Shown: positions 1 through 7,566, counted from the stretch's first letter. The stretch is DNA of 64,000 nt from Corynebacterium glucuronolyticum DSM 44120 (GCF_030440595.1 NZ_CP047452.1:2542001-2606000), one strand, 5' to 3'. Notes: generated by a model from the sequence alone, not told the origin. A program made the numbers and translations.

Positions 1-810
1 AGCGTTCTTAATCTCCTCAAGAACCGCCTTCAGGCGCTCCTCGAACTCGCCGCGGTACTTCGCACCGGCGACCATCGAGCCCAAATCCAAGCTAATGAGG
101 CGCTTGTTCTTCAAGCTCTCCGGGACATCGCCCGCAACGATGCGGCGGGCAAGGCCTTCGACGATAGCCGTCTTACCGACACCGGGCTCGCCGATGAGCA
201 CCGGGTTGTTCTTCGTCCGGCGGGACAGCACCTGCATAACACGGCGGATCTCCTGATCACGGCCGATCACCGGGTCAATCTTGCCCTGGCGGGCGCGCTC
301 CGTCAGATCCGTGGAGTACTTCTCCAGCGCCTGGAACTGGTTTTCCGGATCGGCGTTGGTGACCTTGTGACCACCGCGGACCTGCTCGAAAGCCGCTTTA
401 ATGTTCTCGTACGTGGCGCCGTGGCGGGCAAGCATCTTTGCTGCATCCGAATCGCCGCGCGCGATGCCCGCGAGGAGCACCTCGGTGGACACATATTCGT
501 CGCCTAGTTCACCGGCGAGTTCCTGCGCGGCGTTGAAGGCGTTGAGGGCACTGCGGTTAAAGTTCGGGTTCGTCATGTTCGAGCCCGACGCCGAGGGGTA
601 GCCCTCAACAAGCTTGCGAGCCTCGGTGGCAATCACCTGCGGGTCTACGCCTGCGGCCTTAAGCACCGGGGCGGCGACGCCGTCCTGCTGCTCAACGATA
701 GCGACGAGGATATGCGCGGGGCGGATATCCGGGTTACCTTTTCCGGAAGCGAGCTGCAGTGCTGTCTGCAGGGCCTCCCCTGTTTTAGTTGTTGGTGTGA
801 AATCACTCAT
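1..810 (-). CDS. clpB: ATP-dependent disaggregase ClpB, N-terminal part (runs off the window)
   Basis: This is the first 270 residues of the Hsp100 disaggregase that works with DnaK/DnaJ/GrpE to dissolve aggregates. The ClpN repeat domain fills about residues 1-145 and starts [19 protein letters not shown] linker containing [19 protein letters not shown] leads into the first AAA+ module, whose Walker A motif GEPGVGKT lies near position 200 of the window. The ATG at 810 follows a purine-rich AAAGGAG-like site. Two HAIR operators and a SigH-like promoter lie just upstream (840-908), so HspR repression plus stress activation is likely. The gene continues beyond the left edge. Confidence 0.96.
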   Translation of the reverse strand, partial: MSDFTPTTKTGEALQTALQLASGKGNPDIRPAHILVAIVEQQDGVAAPVLKAAGVDPQVIATEARKLVEGYPSASGSNMTNPNFNRSALNAFNAAQELAGELGDEYVSTEVLLAGIARGDSDAAKMLARHGATYENIKAAFEQVRGGHKVTNADPENQFQALEKYSTDLTERARQGKIDPVIGRDQEIRRVMQVLSRRTKNNPVLIGEPGVGKTAIVEGLARRIVAGDVPESLKNKRLISLDLGSMVAGAKYRGEFEERLKAVLEEIKNA

Positions 811-839
811 GGTTTATTGCTCCTTTTCTTTACCTATCA

Positions 840-870
840 TCTATAACGCACCACAAGTTGAGTATGTTCC
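840..870 (-). promoter_or_regulatory. SigH-like promoter of clpB
   Basis: On the minus strand GGAACA (870-865), 17 nt, then GTTATA (847-842) fits the corynebacterial SigH pattern GGAAta-N16-20-GTT. The GGAAC element lies inside the spacer of the neighbouring HAIR element, so HspR binding would cover the promoter. Motif match only. Confidence 0.55.
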
Positions 871-877
871 ACTCAAG
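857..877. promoter_or_regulatory. HAIR element 1 (HspR operator) of clpB
   Basis: GTTGAGT-N7-ACTCAAG matches the HAIR consensus CTTGAGT-N7-ACTCAAG at 13 of 14 arm positions. HspR itself is encoded at 7168-7566. Confidence 0.9.
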
Positions 878-887
878 GAAAAATATT

Positions 888-908
888 TTTGAGTCGCTTT
901 GACTCAAC
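888..908. promoter_or_regulatory. HAIR element 2 (HspR operator) of clpB
   Basis: TTTGAGT-N7-ACTCAAC is a second inverted repeat with the same 7-bp spacer. It starts 31 bp from the first element, about three helical turns, which would place two HspR dimers on one face of the DNA. Confidence 0.85.
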
Positions 909-989
909 TTTACTCCTCGGTTTCCCCTCCGGTTATTGAAAACGTATCCTAGTTAGGATTCGATATCCCCACGGCTTAGGAGCACAACG

Positions 990-2222
990 ATGGCCAAACA
1001 CGGACACCAGGACAGTCGCCGCAGCGGCTTTACCGGCGCGCAGCTGGCGCTCCTCGTATTCATCGGCATAAGCACCCTCCTCACGCTCATCGGACTCGCC
1101 GCCTACTGGCCGCCGTCCACCGCGCCCGCCATCAACGAGTCATTCACCGCCAACTTCGCCCTCAACCAGAACTACGTCCCCGGCACGGTGACCACCGTGG
1201 ACGAGGGCGGCTGCCCGCCGCCCAACGACACCGGCTGCAAGCGCAACACCGTGGCCATCACCGGTGGGCCCAACGAAGGCATCTCCACGCAGCTCGTCAC
1301 CCACGACGTGGTCGGCGAACCGCAGCTTAACGTCGGCGACAAGATTCTCCTCACCCAGACCGCCACCCCCGACGGCTACACCTACGCCTTCGGGGACTAC
1401 CAGCGCGCCATCCCGCTGGCGATCTGGGGGATCGTCATCGGGCTCGCCATCATCGCCCTCGCCGCCTGGTACGGACTCCGCTCTCTCATCGGGCTCACCT
1501 ACTCCCTGGGCGTGGTCGTCGTGTTTCTTGTGCCCGCGCTGCTCCACGGCGAACCCGCGATCCCCCTGGCCGTCACCGCAGTGAGCGCCATCATCATCGT
1601 CTCCGTCCCCCTCGTCCACGGCCTCAACTGGAAATCCGCCTCGGCACTGTCCGGCACCTTGCTGTCCATCCTCGTGACCGCCGTCCTCGCCACGTGGGCG
1701 ATCGGCACCACCAACCTGCGGGGGCTTGGCGACGACGAGAATCTCAACCTCGTCCTTTACCTCCCTGAGGTGCAGATCCTCGGCGTCATGCTGTGCGGCT
1801 TCATCATCGGCGCCGTCGGCGGCCTCAACGATGTCACGGTTGCCCAGGCATCCACCGTGCAGGAGCTGTCCACCGCCGACCCCGGCGCGCGGCCGTGGTC
1901 ACTATTCACCTCCGCCATGAAGGTCGGCCGCGACCACGTCTCCTCCATGACGTACACACTCGTCTTGACGTACACGGGCACCGCGCTGCCGATGCTGTTA
2001 TTACAGTCCGTTTCCTCGCGCTCCGCCGGCCTCATCCTCACCGGCGACCAGGTGGCCACAGAGCTGCTGCGTTCCGGCACCGGCGCGCTGGCGATTGTGT
2101 GCGCTGTCCCCTTAACCACATTTATTGCGGCACTCGTCATCCCCGCGCGCAAAAAGTCATTACACTACGATAAAAGTAAGCAATGGCTAAATCACGCCCA
2201 AAGGACGACGCACAGTGAATGA
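990..2222 (+). CDS. YibE/F-family multipass membrane protein
   Basis: The 410-residue protein begins with a short basic segment and a membrane helix (about 17-43, AQLALLVFIGISTLLTLIGL). An exported beta-type segment of about 110 residues follows (VPGTVTTVDEGGCPPPNDTGC with two cysteines), then at least six membrane helices. The order of a soluble outer domain and then a helical bundle with GLNDVTVAQASTVQEL is typical of the YibE/F family, whose function is unknown. The ATG at 990 lies behind AGGAGCACAACG. The last 8 bp overlap the next gene, so the two are probably translationally coupled. Confidence 0.85.
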   Translation: MAKHGHQDSRRSGFTGAQLALLVFIGISTLLTLIGLAAYWPPSTAPAINESFTANFALNQNYVPGTVTTVDEGGCPPPNDTGCKRNTVAITGGPNEGISTQLVTHDVVGEPQLNVGDKILLTQTATPDGYTYAFGDYQRAIPLAIWGIVIGLAIIALAAWYGLRSLIGLTYSLGVVVVFLVPALLHGEPAIPLAVTAVSAIIIVSVPLVHGLNWKSASALSGTLLSILVTAVLATWAIGTTNLRGLGDDENLNLVLYLPEVQILGVMLCGFIIGAVGGLNDVTVAQASTVQELSTADPGARPWSLFTSAMKVGRDHVSSMTYTLVLTYTGTALPMLLLQSVSSRSAGLILTGDQVATELLRSGTGALAIVCAVPLTTFIAALVIPARKKSLHYDKSKQWLNHAQRTTHSE

Positions 2223-3363
2223 CACGCTTTCACCCGTAGCCGAGCGGCTGCGTTCTGTTTCCCCCGAGTTCCATGAACACGTGCGCGCCAACTTCTTTGA
2301 CAAGTGCCCGGAGACGATGCTCGTATTCCCACTGCACAAGGAAAATGTCCATGCAGACCTGGGGCGAGTTCTCTCCTTCGTGTTCGACCGCACGCCGGTG
2401 GACGGGCACCTGACCGATGAGATGCGCACGCTCATCACCCAGCTAGGCAAAGATCACCGTAAATATAATGTCTCGCCGCGCTACTTCCACCCCTTTGTGG
2501 AGTGCCTCCGCGATTCGCTTCTCACTTTGTGCTCCGACCTGCAGTTTAAGTATCTCAACGGGGCCGACACCGCCCTCGGTGAGGTGTCCACCTTGCTTGC
2601 GCGGTCCATCGCGCGTGATGATGCCGCAGGTATTCCCCGCAATTACACCGCCACCGTTGTCGATGTGCAGCGCCGCTGCCGGCGGATTTCCGTCGTCCGC
2701 TTGAAGACGCGCACGCCCATCGACTTCCAACCCGGCTCCTACTTCCCCATTTCTTCGGAGGTCACCCCCGGCATCTGGCGCTTCTACACGTCGGCCCTGC
2801 CACCGACGGAGACCGGGGAAATGGAATTCCACGTGCGCACGAATGAGGGTGGTCTGTCCTCCGTGCCACTGGCCAATTCCCGCATCGGCGATAAGTGGCT
2901 GCTGGGCAACCCGTACGGGCGCGCGTCTATCGACGGAGACAGGGATGTGCTCATGATTGCGAACTCCGTGGGGCTCGCGCCGCTTCGCTCCCTTATCCTC
3001 TCCCAGGTGGGCCAGCTGAATCCTGCGCGCGTTCACCTGTTCTTTGGCGCTGAGTACCCCGGTGAACTGTACGATCTGCGCACTTTGTGGGAGGTCGCCG
3101 CAACCGCCCCGTGGCTTACGGTCACCCCTGTGGTGGAGCATGACACCGACAAGTGGTGGGTGCGTGCCACCGAGTGGTCGCAGTGCCCGCGCGGTCTCAA
3201 TCTCACAGAGCACGGCACGTTGGAGGAGGTTCTCCCCCGCTACGGCACGTGGGCGGACCGCCAGATCCTCATCGGCGGGCCCCCTGCCTGGATCCCCGAC
3301 ATGCGCGATGCCCTCGTCGAAGGCGGCACCCCGCCTGAGAACATCTTGTACAACGCGCTGTAG
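2215..3363 (+). CDS. Globin-ferredoxin reductase chimera (flavohemoglobin-like)
   Basis: A 382-residue two-domain protein. Residues 1-140 look like a globin: the heme-proximal region LGKDHRKYNVSPRYF resembles the F helix of actinobacterial flavohemoglobins. The remainder is an FAD/NAD(P)-binding reductase with the FAD motif RFYTSALPP, GNPYGR, the nucleotide motif SVGLAPLRSLI and a C-terminal IGGPPAW. Classical family members oxidise NO to nitrate or reduce O2. The segment that should carry the distal Tyr (usually FYxxxF) reads EFHEHVRANFFDK, so the distal pocket may differ. It overlaps the YibE/F gene by 8 bp. Narrower function is inferred. Confidence 0.85.
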   Translation: MNDTLSPVAERLRSVSPEFHEHVRANFFDKCPETMLVFPLHKENVHADLGRVLSFVFDRTPVDGHLTDEMRTLITQLGKDHRKYNVSPRYFHPFVECLRDSLLTLCSDLQFKYLNGADTALGEVSTLLARSIARDDAAGIPRNYTATVVDVQRRCRRISVVRLKTRTPIDFQPGSYFPISSEVTPGIWRFYTSALPPTETGEMEFHVRTNEGGLSSVPLANSRIGDKWLLGNPYGRASIDGDRDVLMIANSVGLAPLRSLILSQVGQLNPARVHLFFGAEYPGELYDLRTLWEVAATAPWLTVTPVVEHDTDKWWVRATEWSQCPRGLNLTEHGTLEEVLPRYGTWADRQILIGGPPAWIPDMRDALVEGGTPPENILYNAL

Positions 3364-3381
3364 CCCCCTCCCATCACGGAC

Positions 3382-3430
3382 CAAAAGTATCCGAAAGGGG
3401 AACGAAAGTTCCGCAAAGTGGGTACTTTTG
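3382..3430 (+). other. Stem-loop with GNRA-capped inner hairpin
   Basis: Positions 3382-3392 can pair with 3420-3430 (11 bp including one T-G wobble). Inside this lies GGAAC-GAAA-GTTCC (3399-3412), a 5-bp stem closed by a GAAA tetraloop and followed by GCAAAG. It lies just after the globin-reductase stop codon. Further stems follow at 3482-3502 (ACCACCC/GGGTGGT) and 3513-3540 (GGTAGC/GCTACC). This may be part of a structured RNA; the family is not recognised. Confidence 0.5.
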
Positions 3431-3458
3431 ACACCCCTTTGGCTACCGGCGGGTGGGT

Positions 3459-3464
3459 CATAAT
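3459..3464 (+). promoter_or_regulatory. Candidate extended -10 box before the kinase leader
   Basis: The sequence TGGGTCATAAT places CATAAT at 3459-3464 with an upstream TG. No good -35 is seen at normal spacing. A start near 3471 would give a leader of about 150 nt with two hairpins and the terminator-like hairpin at 3570-3610. Confidence 0.4.
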
Positions 3465-3569
3465 AAAGGGGAGTTCCCTAAACCACCCTTTATTTGGGTG
3501 GTCCCGGACCGGGGTAGCCTTTCTTGGGCGTTAAGCTACCAAATATCCGCGGGATCATCTCACAGATGA

Positions 3570-3620
3570 CGCCGCCACCGGCACGACCGTAGACGATGCC
3601 GGTGGCGGCGTTTATTATTT
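3570..3620 (+). terminator. Intrinsic terminator or attenuator just before the kinase gene
   Basis: CGCCGCCACCGGCA (3570-3583) and TGCCGGTGGCGGCG (3597-3610) form a perfect 14-bp stem with a 13-nt loop, followed by TTTATTATTT. It ends 9 nt before the kinase start codon. It could terminate the upstream operon (207 nt after that stop codon) or attenuate transcription into the kinase. A TATTAT at 3613-3618 inside the T-rich tract might also serve as a -10 box for the kinase. Confidence 0.85.
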
Positions 3621-3628
3621 GTGGTGTT

Positions 3629-4756
3629 ATGGATCTCTTGCGGAACAGGCCGGTCGTCATCGTCGCGATGACGGGTATCACCGTCCTCATCATCAACCTG
3701 CTGCTACGCCCAGAGGCCGTCCACCCCGTGGTGATTGCCTCCGGAACGGCACTCGTCGTGTTCACCCTCACCGCGTTCCGCTTCCCTATTGTCAGCTCCG
3801 CGCTGTTTATCGTCGTCTTCCTCACCATCGCCGCCAGCGATTACCGGCTGGTGAGTTCCGTTCTCCTGGCACCGATCCTTGCGGGCGTGGTGGCGTTTCG
3901 GGGCCGCCGGATCCTCACGCTCTGCGTGAGCCTGGGTTTGTGGGGGATCGGCGTCATCGACCCCCGGGATCTCCAGCACGGCACCAGTGCACAGGGCATT
4001 CTCGTGTGGGGTGCAATCATCGGCGCGGGCACGGCGTTCGGCTGGGCCGCGGGACGCTACCAGCGCAAGCACGAGAAACTCGTGGAGGAGTGGACGGAGG
4101 ACTTGGCCAAGCACCGCAAGGCACTGGCGCTGGCCCTGCACGATTCCGTCGCTAGTTCTCTCACCGCCACCGCGATGCGCTCGGAGGCCCTCGCGCTTGA
4201 GCGGGCTCATGATGAGGCGTTGGCACATGAGCTTAACCAAATCGCGCAGGACGTGCGGTCTGCGATGTCGGAAACACGGGCGCTCATGAAGGTGCTGTCC
4301 ACAAACGATATGGATGCCCTGCATACGGACTCCGCTTCCCCCACGACGTTCCACGCGATCTGCGAGATCGTCACAGAGCGGCTCGAGTCCGTGGGGTTGC
4401 ATGTGGATGTTGTGTCCATGGCACCGGCGGAGGCCCTTCGCTTCAACGCGCGGACCTTGCGGGCGATAGCGGACATCCTCAACGAGGCATCGATCAATGC
4501 GATCAAATACTCTAAACCCGGATCGACGGTGACGCTTTTGGTGACAGACCGCAAGCAAACCGTGGCTATCTCCATGGAAAACGAGATGCTGACCGGCGAC
4601 GCGGATCGCTCCATTTTGCCCCTCACTCCGTCGGCGTTCAGCTCTGGCTTGGGACTGCCCTCGATCACGGAACTTGCGCAGAGAGTTGGCGGAAATGTGC
4701 ACACCGAGAATGATGGCCGGATGTGGACACTGACGCTGACCCTGCCCACGCCCTAA
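3629..4756 (+). CDS. NarL-type sensor histidine kinase
   Basis: A 375-residue kinase with an N-terminal bundle of about five membrane helices (residues 8-140) and almost no large extracellular domain. The dimerisation/phosphoacceptor motif is ALALALHDSVASS with likely phospho-His171. The HATPase_c domain has an N box ILNEASINAIKYS near 290 and a G box GLGLPSITELAQRVGG. I placed the start at the ATG at 3629; an in-frame ATG at 3596 lies inside the terminator stem and is unlikely. A secreted peptide gene and the cognate LuxR-type regulator follow. The short loops suggest it senses a small or membrane-associated ligand. Being next to the peptide makes the peptide a candidate ligand, which is inference. 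Confidence 0.92.
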   Translation: MDLLRNRPVVIVAMTGITVLIINLLLRPEAVHPVVIASGTALVVFTLTAFRFPIVSSALFIVVFLTIAASDYRLVSSVLLAPILAGVVAFRGRRILTLCVSLGLWGIGVIDPRDLQHGTSAQGILVWGAIIGAGTAFGWAAGRYQRKHEKLVEEWTEDLAKHRKALALALHDSVASSLTATAMRSEALALERAHDEALAHELNQIAQDVRSAMSETRALMKVLSTNDMDALHTDSASPTTFHAICEIVTERLESVGLHVDVVSMAPAEALRFNARTLRAIADILNEASINAIKYSKPGSTVTLLVTDRKQTVAISMENEMLTGDADRSILPLTPSAFSSGLGLPSITELAQRVGGNVHTENDGRMWTLTLTLPTP

Positions 4757-4790
4757 ATCCGGCTCAGGTGGAAAATTGCGACCGAGCTGC

Positions 4791-4821
4791 CTAGTATAGG
4801 AGGGCAGCAATCACAAAGGAG
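4791..4821 (+). promoter_or_regulatory. Candidate -10 region and RBS of the peptide gene
   Basis: TAGTATAGG (4792-4800) contains TATAGG, a plausible -10 box, about 28 bp before the peptide ATG. AAAGGAG (4815-4821) is a strong ribosome binding site 6 nt before ATG 4828. No clear -35 is visible. This would give peptide and regulator their own transcript apart from the kinase. Confidence 0.45.
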
Positions 4822-4827
4822 TTACTC

Positions 4828-4950
4828 ATGAAGCGTTTCATCGCCTCTGCACTGACCGTTCTTACCATCACCGCAGCAGCCCCTGCAGCAAGCGCGATCT
4901 CTATCGCCGACGAGTTCTTCACCTGCCCTGGGAACGTGTGGTGCAGGTAG
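4828..4950 (+). CDS. Small secreted peptide encoded between sensor kinase and regulator
   Basis: A 40-codon gene with a good ribosome binding site (AAAGGAG). Residues 1-23 form a textbook Sec signal peptide: MKRF, a hydrophobic core, then the cleavage motif PAASA. The predicted mature peptide is only 17 residues, ISIADEFFTCPGNVWCR. It has an acidic start, aromatic residues and two cysteines five apart (CPGNVWC) that could form a disulfide loop. It lies 71 bp after the kinase stop and 3 bp before the regulator start. Size, export signal and location fit a signalling peptide sensed by the adjacent kinase. A small antimicrobial or wall peptide is the alternative. I do not recognise the family. 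Confidence 0.75.
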   Translation: MKRFIASALTVLTITAAAPAASAISIADEFFTCPGNVWCR

Positions 4951-4953
4951 GAA

Positions 4954-5598
4954 TTGGACCAGATTCGTGTCATCGTCGTTGACGATGATCACATTGTTAC
5001 CGACACTCTAGAGCGGTACTTTGCCACGACCGAGGACATCGTGACTGTCGGCACGGCCAGCAATGGGTCGGAAGCCCTCGATGTTCTGCACTCCACCCTG
5101 GCTGATGTCATCGTGGCGGACATCCACATGCCTGGCATGGACGGGGTGCAACTTTTGCGTGCCATGAAACGGATGTCGCATCCCCCCACATTTGTGGCCA
5201 TGACCTCGCTTGACTCCGACGAGATCATGCTTGAGGTGCTGTCCCATGGTGCCGCCGCCTACATCATCAAATCGGCCGAGGCATCGTTCATCATCGAAAC
5301 GGTCCGCCAGGCCGCACACGGTGGGACGGTTGTCTCCCCCGAGCCTATGTCGCGGCTCGTGGGCTACCTCCCCACGACGCACGTCGCCCCGCCTCTTGTG
5401 GCGGAGGACCTGCCGGAGGCGCAGCGTCTCATCCTGGATTTGCTTTGCGACGGCCTGTCCAACAGCGAAATCGCCGAAAAGTCCGGCTATTCCGAGTCCA
5501 CCGTGAAGAAGCAGGTGTCTAAGCTCATTGCTCACTTTGGCGCGAGTTCGCGCCTCAACCTCGTGGTCAAGGCGCTGCGTTCCGGGTTCGGGGGCTAG
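4954..5598 (+). CDS. NarL/LuxR-family response regulator
   Basis: A 214-residue response regulator. The receiver domain (1-120) has the acidic pocket VVDDDH, phosphoacceptor Asp56 in VADIHMPGMDG and the conserved Lys in IIKSAEA. The C-terminal LuxR-type helix-turn-helix reads LLCDGLSNSEIAEKSGYSE and STVKKQVSKLIAH. The start is a TTG at 4954; no in-frame ATG or GTG exists before the receiver begins. It follows the peptide stop by 3 bp and shares its sequence with the RBS, suggesting translational coupling. It is the partner of the kinase at 3629. Its stop codon shares bases with the convergent amidohydrolase gene. Confidence 0.95.
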   Translation: MDQIRVIVVDDDHIVTDTLERYFATTEDIVTVGTASNGSEALDVLHSTLADVIVADIHMPGMDGVQLLRAMKRMSHPPTFVAMTSLDSDEIMLEVLSHGAAAYIIKSAEASFIIETVRQAAHGGTVVSPEPMSRLVGYLPTTHVAPPLVAEDLPEAQRLILDLLCDGLSNSEIAEKSGYSESTVKKQVSKLIAHFGASSRLNLVVKALRSGFGG

Positions 5599-6368
5599 TC
5601 CGCACCCAGCACGGGGAGACTCTGGCGCGCCTTCTCCACCGCCGTGGTGTCGAGTTCTGCGTAGAGGATTCCCTCGTCTTGCTCCAGTTCGGCGACGACC
5701 TGGCCGAGGGGGTCGATGACGCTGGAGTAGCCGACGCCGACGGGGTCGGTGCGGCCGTCGTCGAGGAAGGCCTGGTCCGTCGCGAGGATGAAGGTGGCGG
5801 AGTCCAGGGCCCGGGCGCGGGACAGGAGCCGCCAGTGGTACACCTTTTGCTCGCCCGGCGTCCAGCTTGTGGGGACGATAATGGCCTGCGCACCCGCGCA
5901 GGCCATCTTCTTGAACAGTGCGGGGAAGCGGATGTCGAAGCAGATGGCGACACCGAAGGTGATGCCCTCCCAGTCGAAGGTCACCACGTTTTCTCCCGGC
6001 GCGACGGTGTCCGACTCGGCGAAACCGAATGCATCGTACAGGTGGGTCTTGTCGTAGAGGAGCGGTTCCTCGTTCGGGCGGGCGATGAGCGCGGTGTTGT
6101 ACACGCGTTCCCCCTCCTCCGGGCGGAAGCAGCCGCAGACAACCGCAACCGACAGGTCGTCGACAAGCGACTGGATGGCGGTGGTGAACCAACCGAAACG
6201 GGCGGCAGAACCGGTGAGGGGACCGGCGCCGAAGGCGTGCATCGTGGCCTCAGGGAACACGATGAGCCGCGCGCCCTCCGCGGCCGCCGTGCGCACGTTC
6301 TCCTCCACGAGGGCGAGGTTCGAATCGATGTCTCCGGAACTATTGATCTGACACAACGCAACTTTCAT
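5595..6368 (-). CDS. Carbon-nitrogen hydrolase (nitrilase superfamily)
   Basis: A 257-residue amidohydrolase with the full catalytic triad: Glu40 in VFPEA, Lys107 in YDKTHLYD and the nucleophile Cys143 in AICFDIRFP. Members cleave omega-amides, carbamoyl groups or deaminated glutathione. The YDKTHLYDAFGF context resembles the Nit1/omega-amidase branch, but the substrate cannot be assigned from sequence alone. A TACAAT box on the minus strand (6381-6376) stands 7 nt before the ATG, so the mRNA is probably leaderless. The gene converges on the response regulator with a 4-bp overlap at the shared CTAG. Confidence 0.88.
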   Translation of the reverse strand: MKVALCQINSSGDIDSNLALVEENVRTAAAEGARLIVFPEATMHAFGAGPLTGSAARFGWFTTAIQSLVDDLSVAVVCGCFRPEEGERVYNTALIARPNEEPLLYDKTHLYDAFGFAESDTVAPGENVVTFDWEGITFGVAICFDIRFPALFKKMACAGAQAIIVPTSWTPGEQKVYHWRLLSRARALDSATFILATDQAFLDDGRTDPVGVGYSSVIDPLGQVVAELEQDEGILYAELDTTAVEKARQSLPVLGAD

Positions 6369-6416
6369 GGCAGCGATTGTAGACTTAACACAACAACCCG
6401 TGCATGAAAGGCGAGT

Positions 6417-7052
6417 ATGAAAATCACCATTCCCGGCCTCGGCCAGTTCGACATCACACAGGTAGCAGGCGCCGTCCTCGGCGTCATCACGCTGCTGTCC
6501 ACCATTATTGGGATCAGTGTCGCGGCGACGCAGCCCGCGCCGGAAAAGGAAACGACCTGCAACTGGGCTGGTGACGACCTTCCCCTGATCAATGGCACAA
6601 CCAACAAGCTGCTTGCAGATTCAACCGTGACGGTGGAACTCACCGACCTCACCTTCGGCGACACGTACCTCGACCGCTCCGACTGCCCCAAGTCCTACAC
6701 CTCCCTGGGCAAAGGAAGCCCGACGCTGACCGTCACGTCACCGAAGAAGGCCACCCTGTACTTCCACCTTGGCTACGACGATGAAAACACCGTCGGCGGG
6801 CGCACCAAGGCCCCGTACATGGTGACCATCACCCGGCCGAGTGTCGACGAGCCCACGCAAAAGGAAATGGGCAACACCTTCGGCGGCCAGCTGTGGTCTG
6901 TGTACCTCAACCCGGGCGAGGCAACAACCATCACCATCACCCCCAAGCACGGCACCTCCCCCGTGTACCCGGGACTCGTCTTCGGCAGCCCGATCATTGC
7001 GCTCGAACCCGAGAACGCCCCGGAGGAAGCGACCTCCTCCAGCTCCTCCTAG
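6417..7052 (+). CDS. Membrane-anchored protein of unknown function
   Basis: The 211-residue protein starts with a short amphipathic segment (MKITIPGLGQFDI), then one membrane helix (about 16-37). The outside domain is beta-rich (about 40-200), with two cysteines (CNW and DCPK) that could pair, and a repeated Thr/Val-rich strand pattern. It ends in a run of five serines. I do not recognise a family. A bidirectional terminator at 7125-7160 ends the unit. It stands alone between the divergent amidohydrolase and the heat-shock operon. Confidence 0.7.
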   Translation: MKITIPGLGQFDITQVAGAVLGVITLLSTIIGISVAATQPAPEKETTCNWAGDDLPLINGTTNKLLADSTVTVELTDLTFGDTYLDRSDCPKSYTSLGKGSPTLTVTSPKKATLYFHLGYDDENTVGGRTKAPYMVTITRPSVDEPTQKEMGNTFGGQLWSVYLNPGEATTITITPKHGTSPVYPGLVFGSPIIALEPENAPEEATSSSSS

Positions 7053-7075
7053 AGGCGCAACAGCTGGGGAACAAT

Positions 7076-7112
7076 CCTAGGCAAAAATCTGGGAAATAAA
7101 CCTAGGCAAAAA
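7076..7112 (+). repeat. Two direct copies of CCTAGGCAAAAA
   Basis: Copies at 7076-7087 and 7101-7112, 25 bp apart, each preceded by a GGAA-like element. CCTAGG is itself palindromic. They lie between the stop of the membrane protein and the terminator. Confidence 0.8.
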
Positions 7113-7124
7113 GATTAAGGCATA

Positions 7125-7160
7125 AAAAACGGGAACCCATCAGGGGGTTCCCATTTTTTG
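7125..7160. terminator. Bidirectional terminator between 6417 gene and hspR
   Basis: AAAAAAC then GGGAACCC (7131-7138), a 6-nt loop, GGGTTCCC (7145-7152) and ATTTTTT. A-tract and T-tract flank an 8-bp stem, so it can serve both converging transcripts. Confidence 0.93.
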
Positions 7161-7167
7161 TTCGTAG

Positions 7168-7566
7168 CTAGCGACGGCGTTTCCACAACACCACGGCGGT
7201 GGAGCTCGGCACGTGGACCAGCTCACCACCACGGCGCGGGGAGCGATCCAGCTTCACGCGCAGTGCTTCGTTTTCTGCCTCGAGCTCGGCCAGCTTGGCT
7301 TCGAGCCGGGACTTTTCCTCTTGCAGCCGCGTGATCGCCTTGATGCCGGCGAGGTTGACGCCTTCATCGTGGCTGAGCCGTTGGATTTCCCGGAGCTGTT
7401 TTACGTCATCCCGGGTGTACCGCCGCCCGCCTCCGCGGGTGCGCTGCGGGGTGACAAGGCCCATGCGATCGTAGGAGCGCAGTGTTTGGGCGTGCATCCC
7501 GGCGAGCTCGGCGGCCACGGAGATGACGAAGACTTCGGTATCGTGTGCGTTGTTTTCCTCAGACAT
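7168..7566 (-). CDS. hspR: Heat-shock repressor HspR (MerR family)
   Basis: A 132-residue MerR-type repressor. The helix-turn-helix covers FVISVAAELAGMHAQTLRSY and RRYTRDDVKQLREIQRL. A leucine-rich coiled coil follows (residues 75-105), then the hydrophobic and basic C-terminal tail VVLWKRRR typical of HspR. It binds HAIR elements with DnaK as co-repressor in related actinobacteria. It is the last gene of dnaK-grpE-dnaJ-hspR, with RBS AAAGGAGGTG before ATG 7566. HAIR sites upstream of dnaK and clpB give its likely regulon and an autoregulatory loop. Confidence 0.96.
   Translation of the reverse strand: MSEENNAHDTEVFVISVAAELAGMHAQTLRSYDRMGLVTPQRTRGGGRRYTRDDVKQLREIQRLSHDEGVNLAGIKAITRLQEEKSRLEAKLAELEAENEALRVKLDRSPRRGGELVHVPSSTAVVLWKRRR

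Noticed and set aside
3382..3460. GEMM-I (c-di-GMP) riboswitch
   Set aside because: GAAA hairpin followed by GCAAAG is suggestive, but the remaining conserved core and second stem do not align; kept only as an unclassified structured region.
3428..3464. Classical promoter TTGACA ... TAATAA in the kinase leader
   Set aside because: The TTGACA and CATAAT/TAATAA elements are 25-27 bp apart, too far for a normal sigma-70-type promoter; only the extended -10 is kept.
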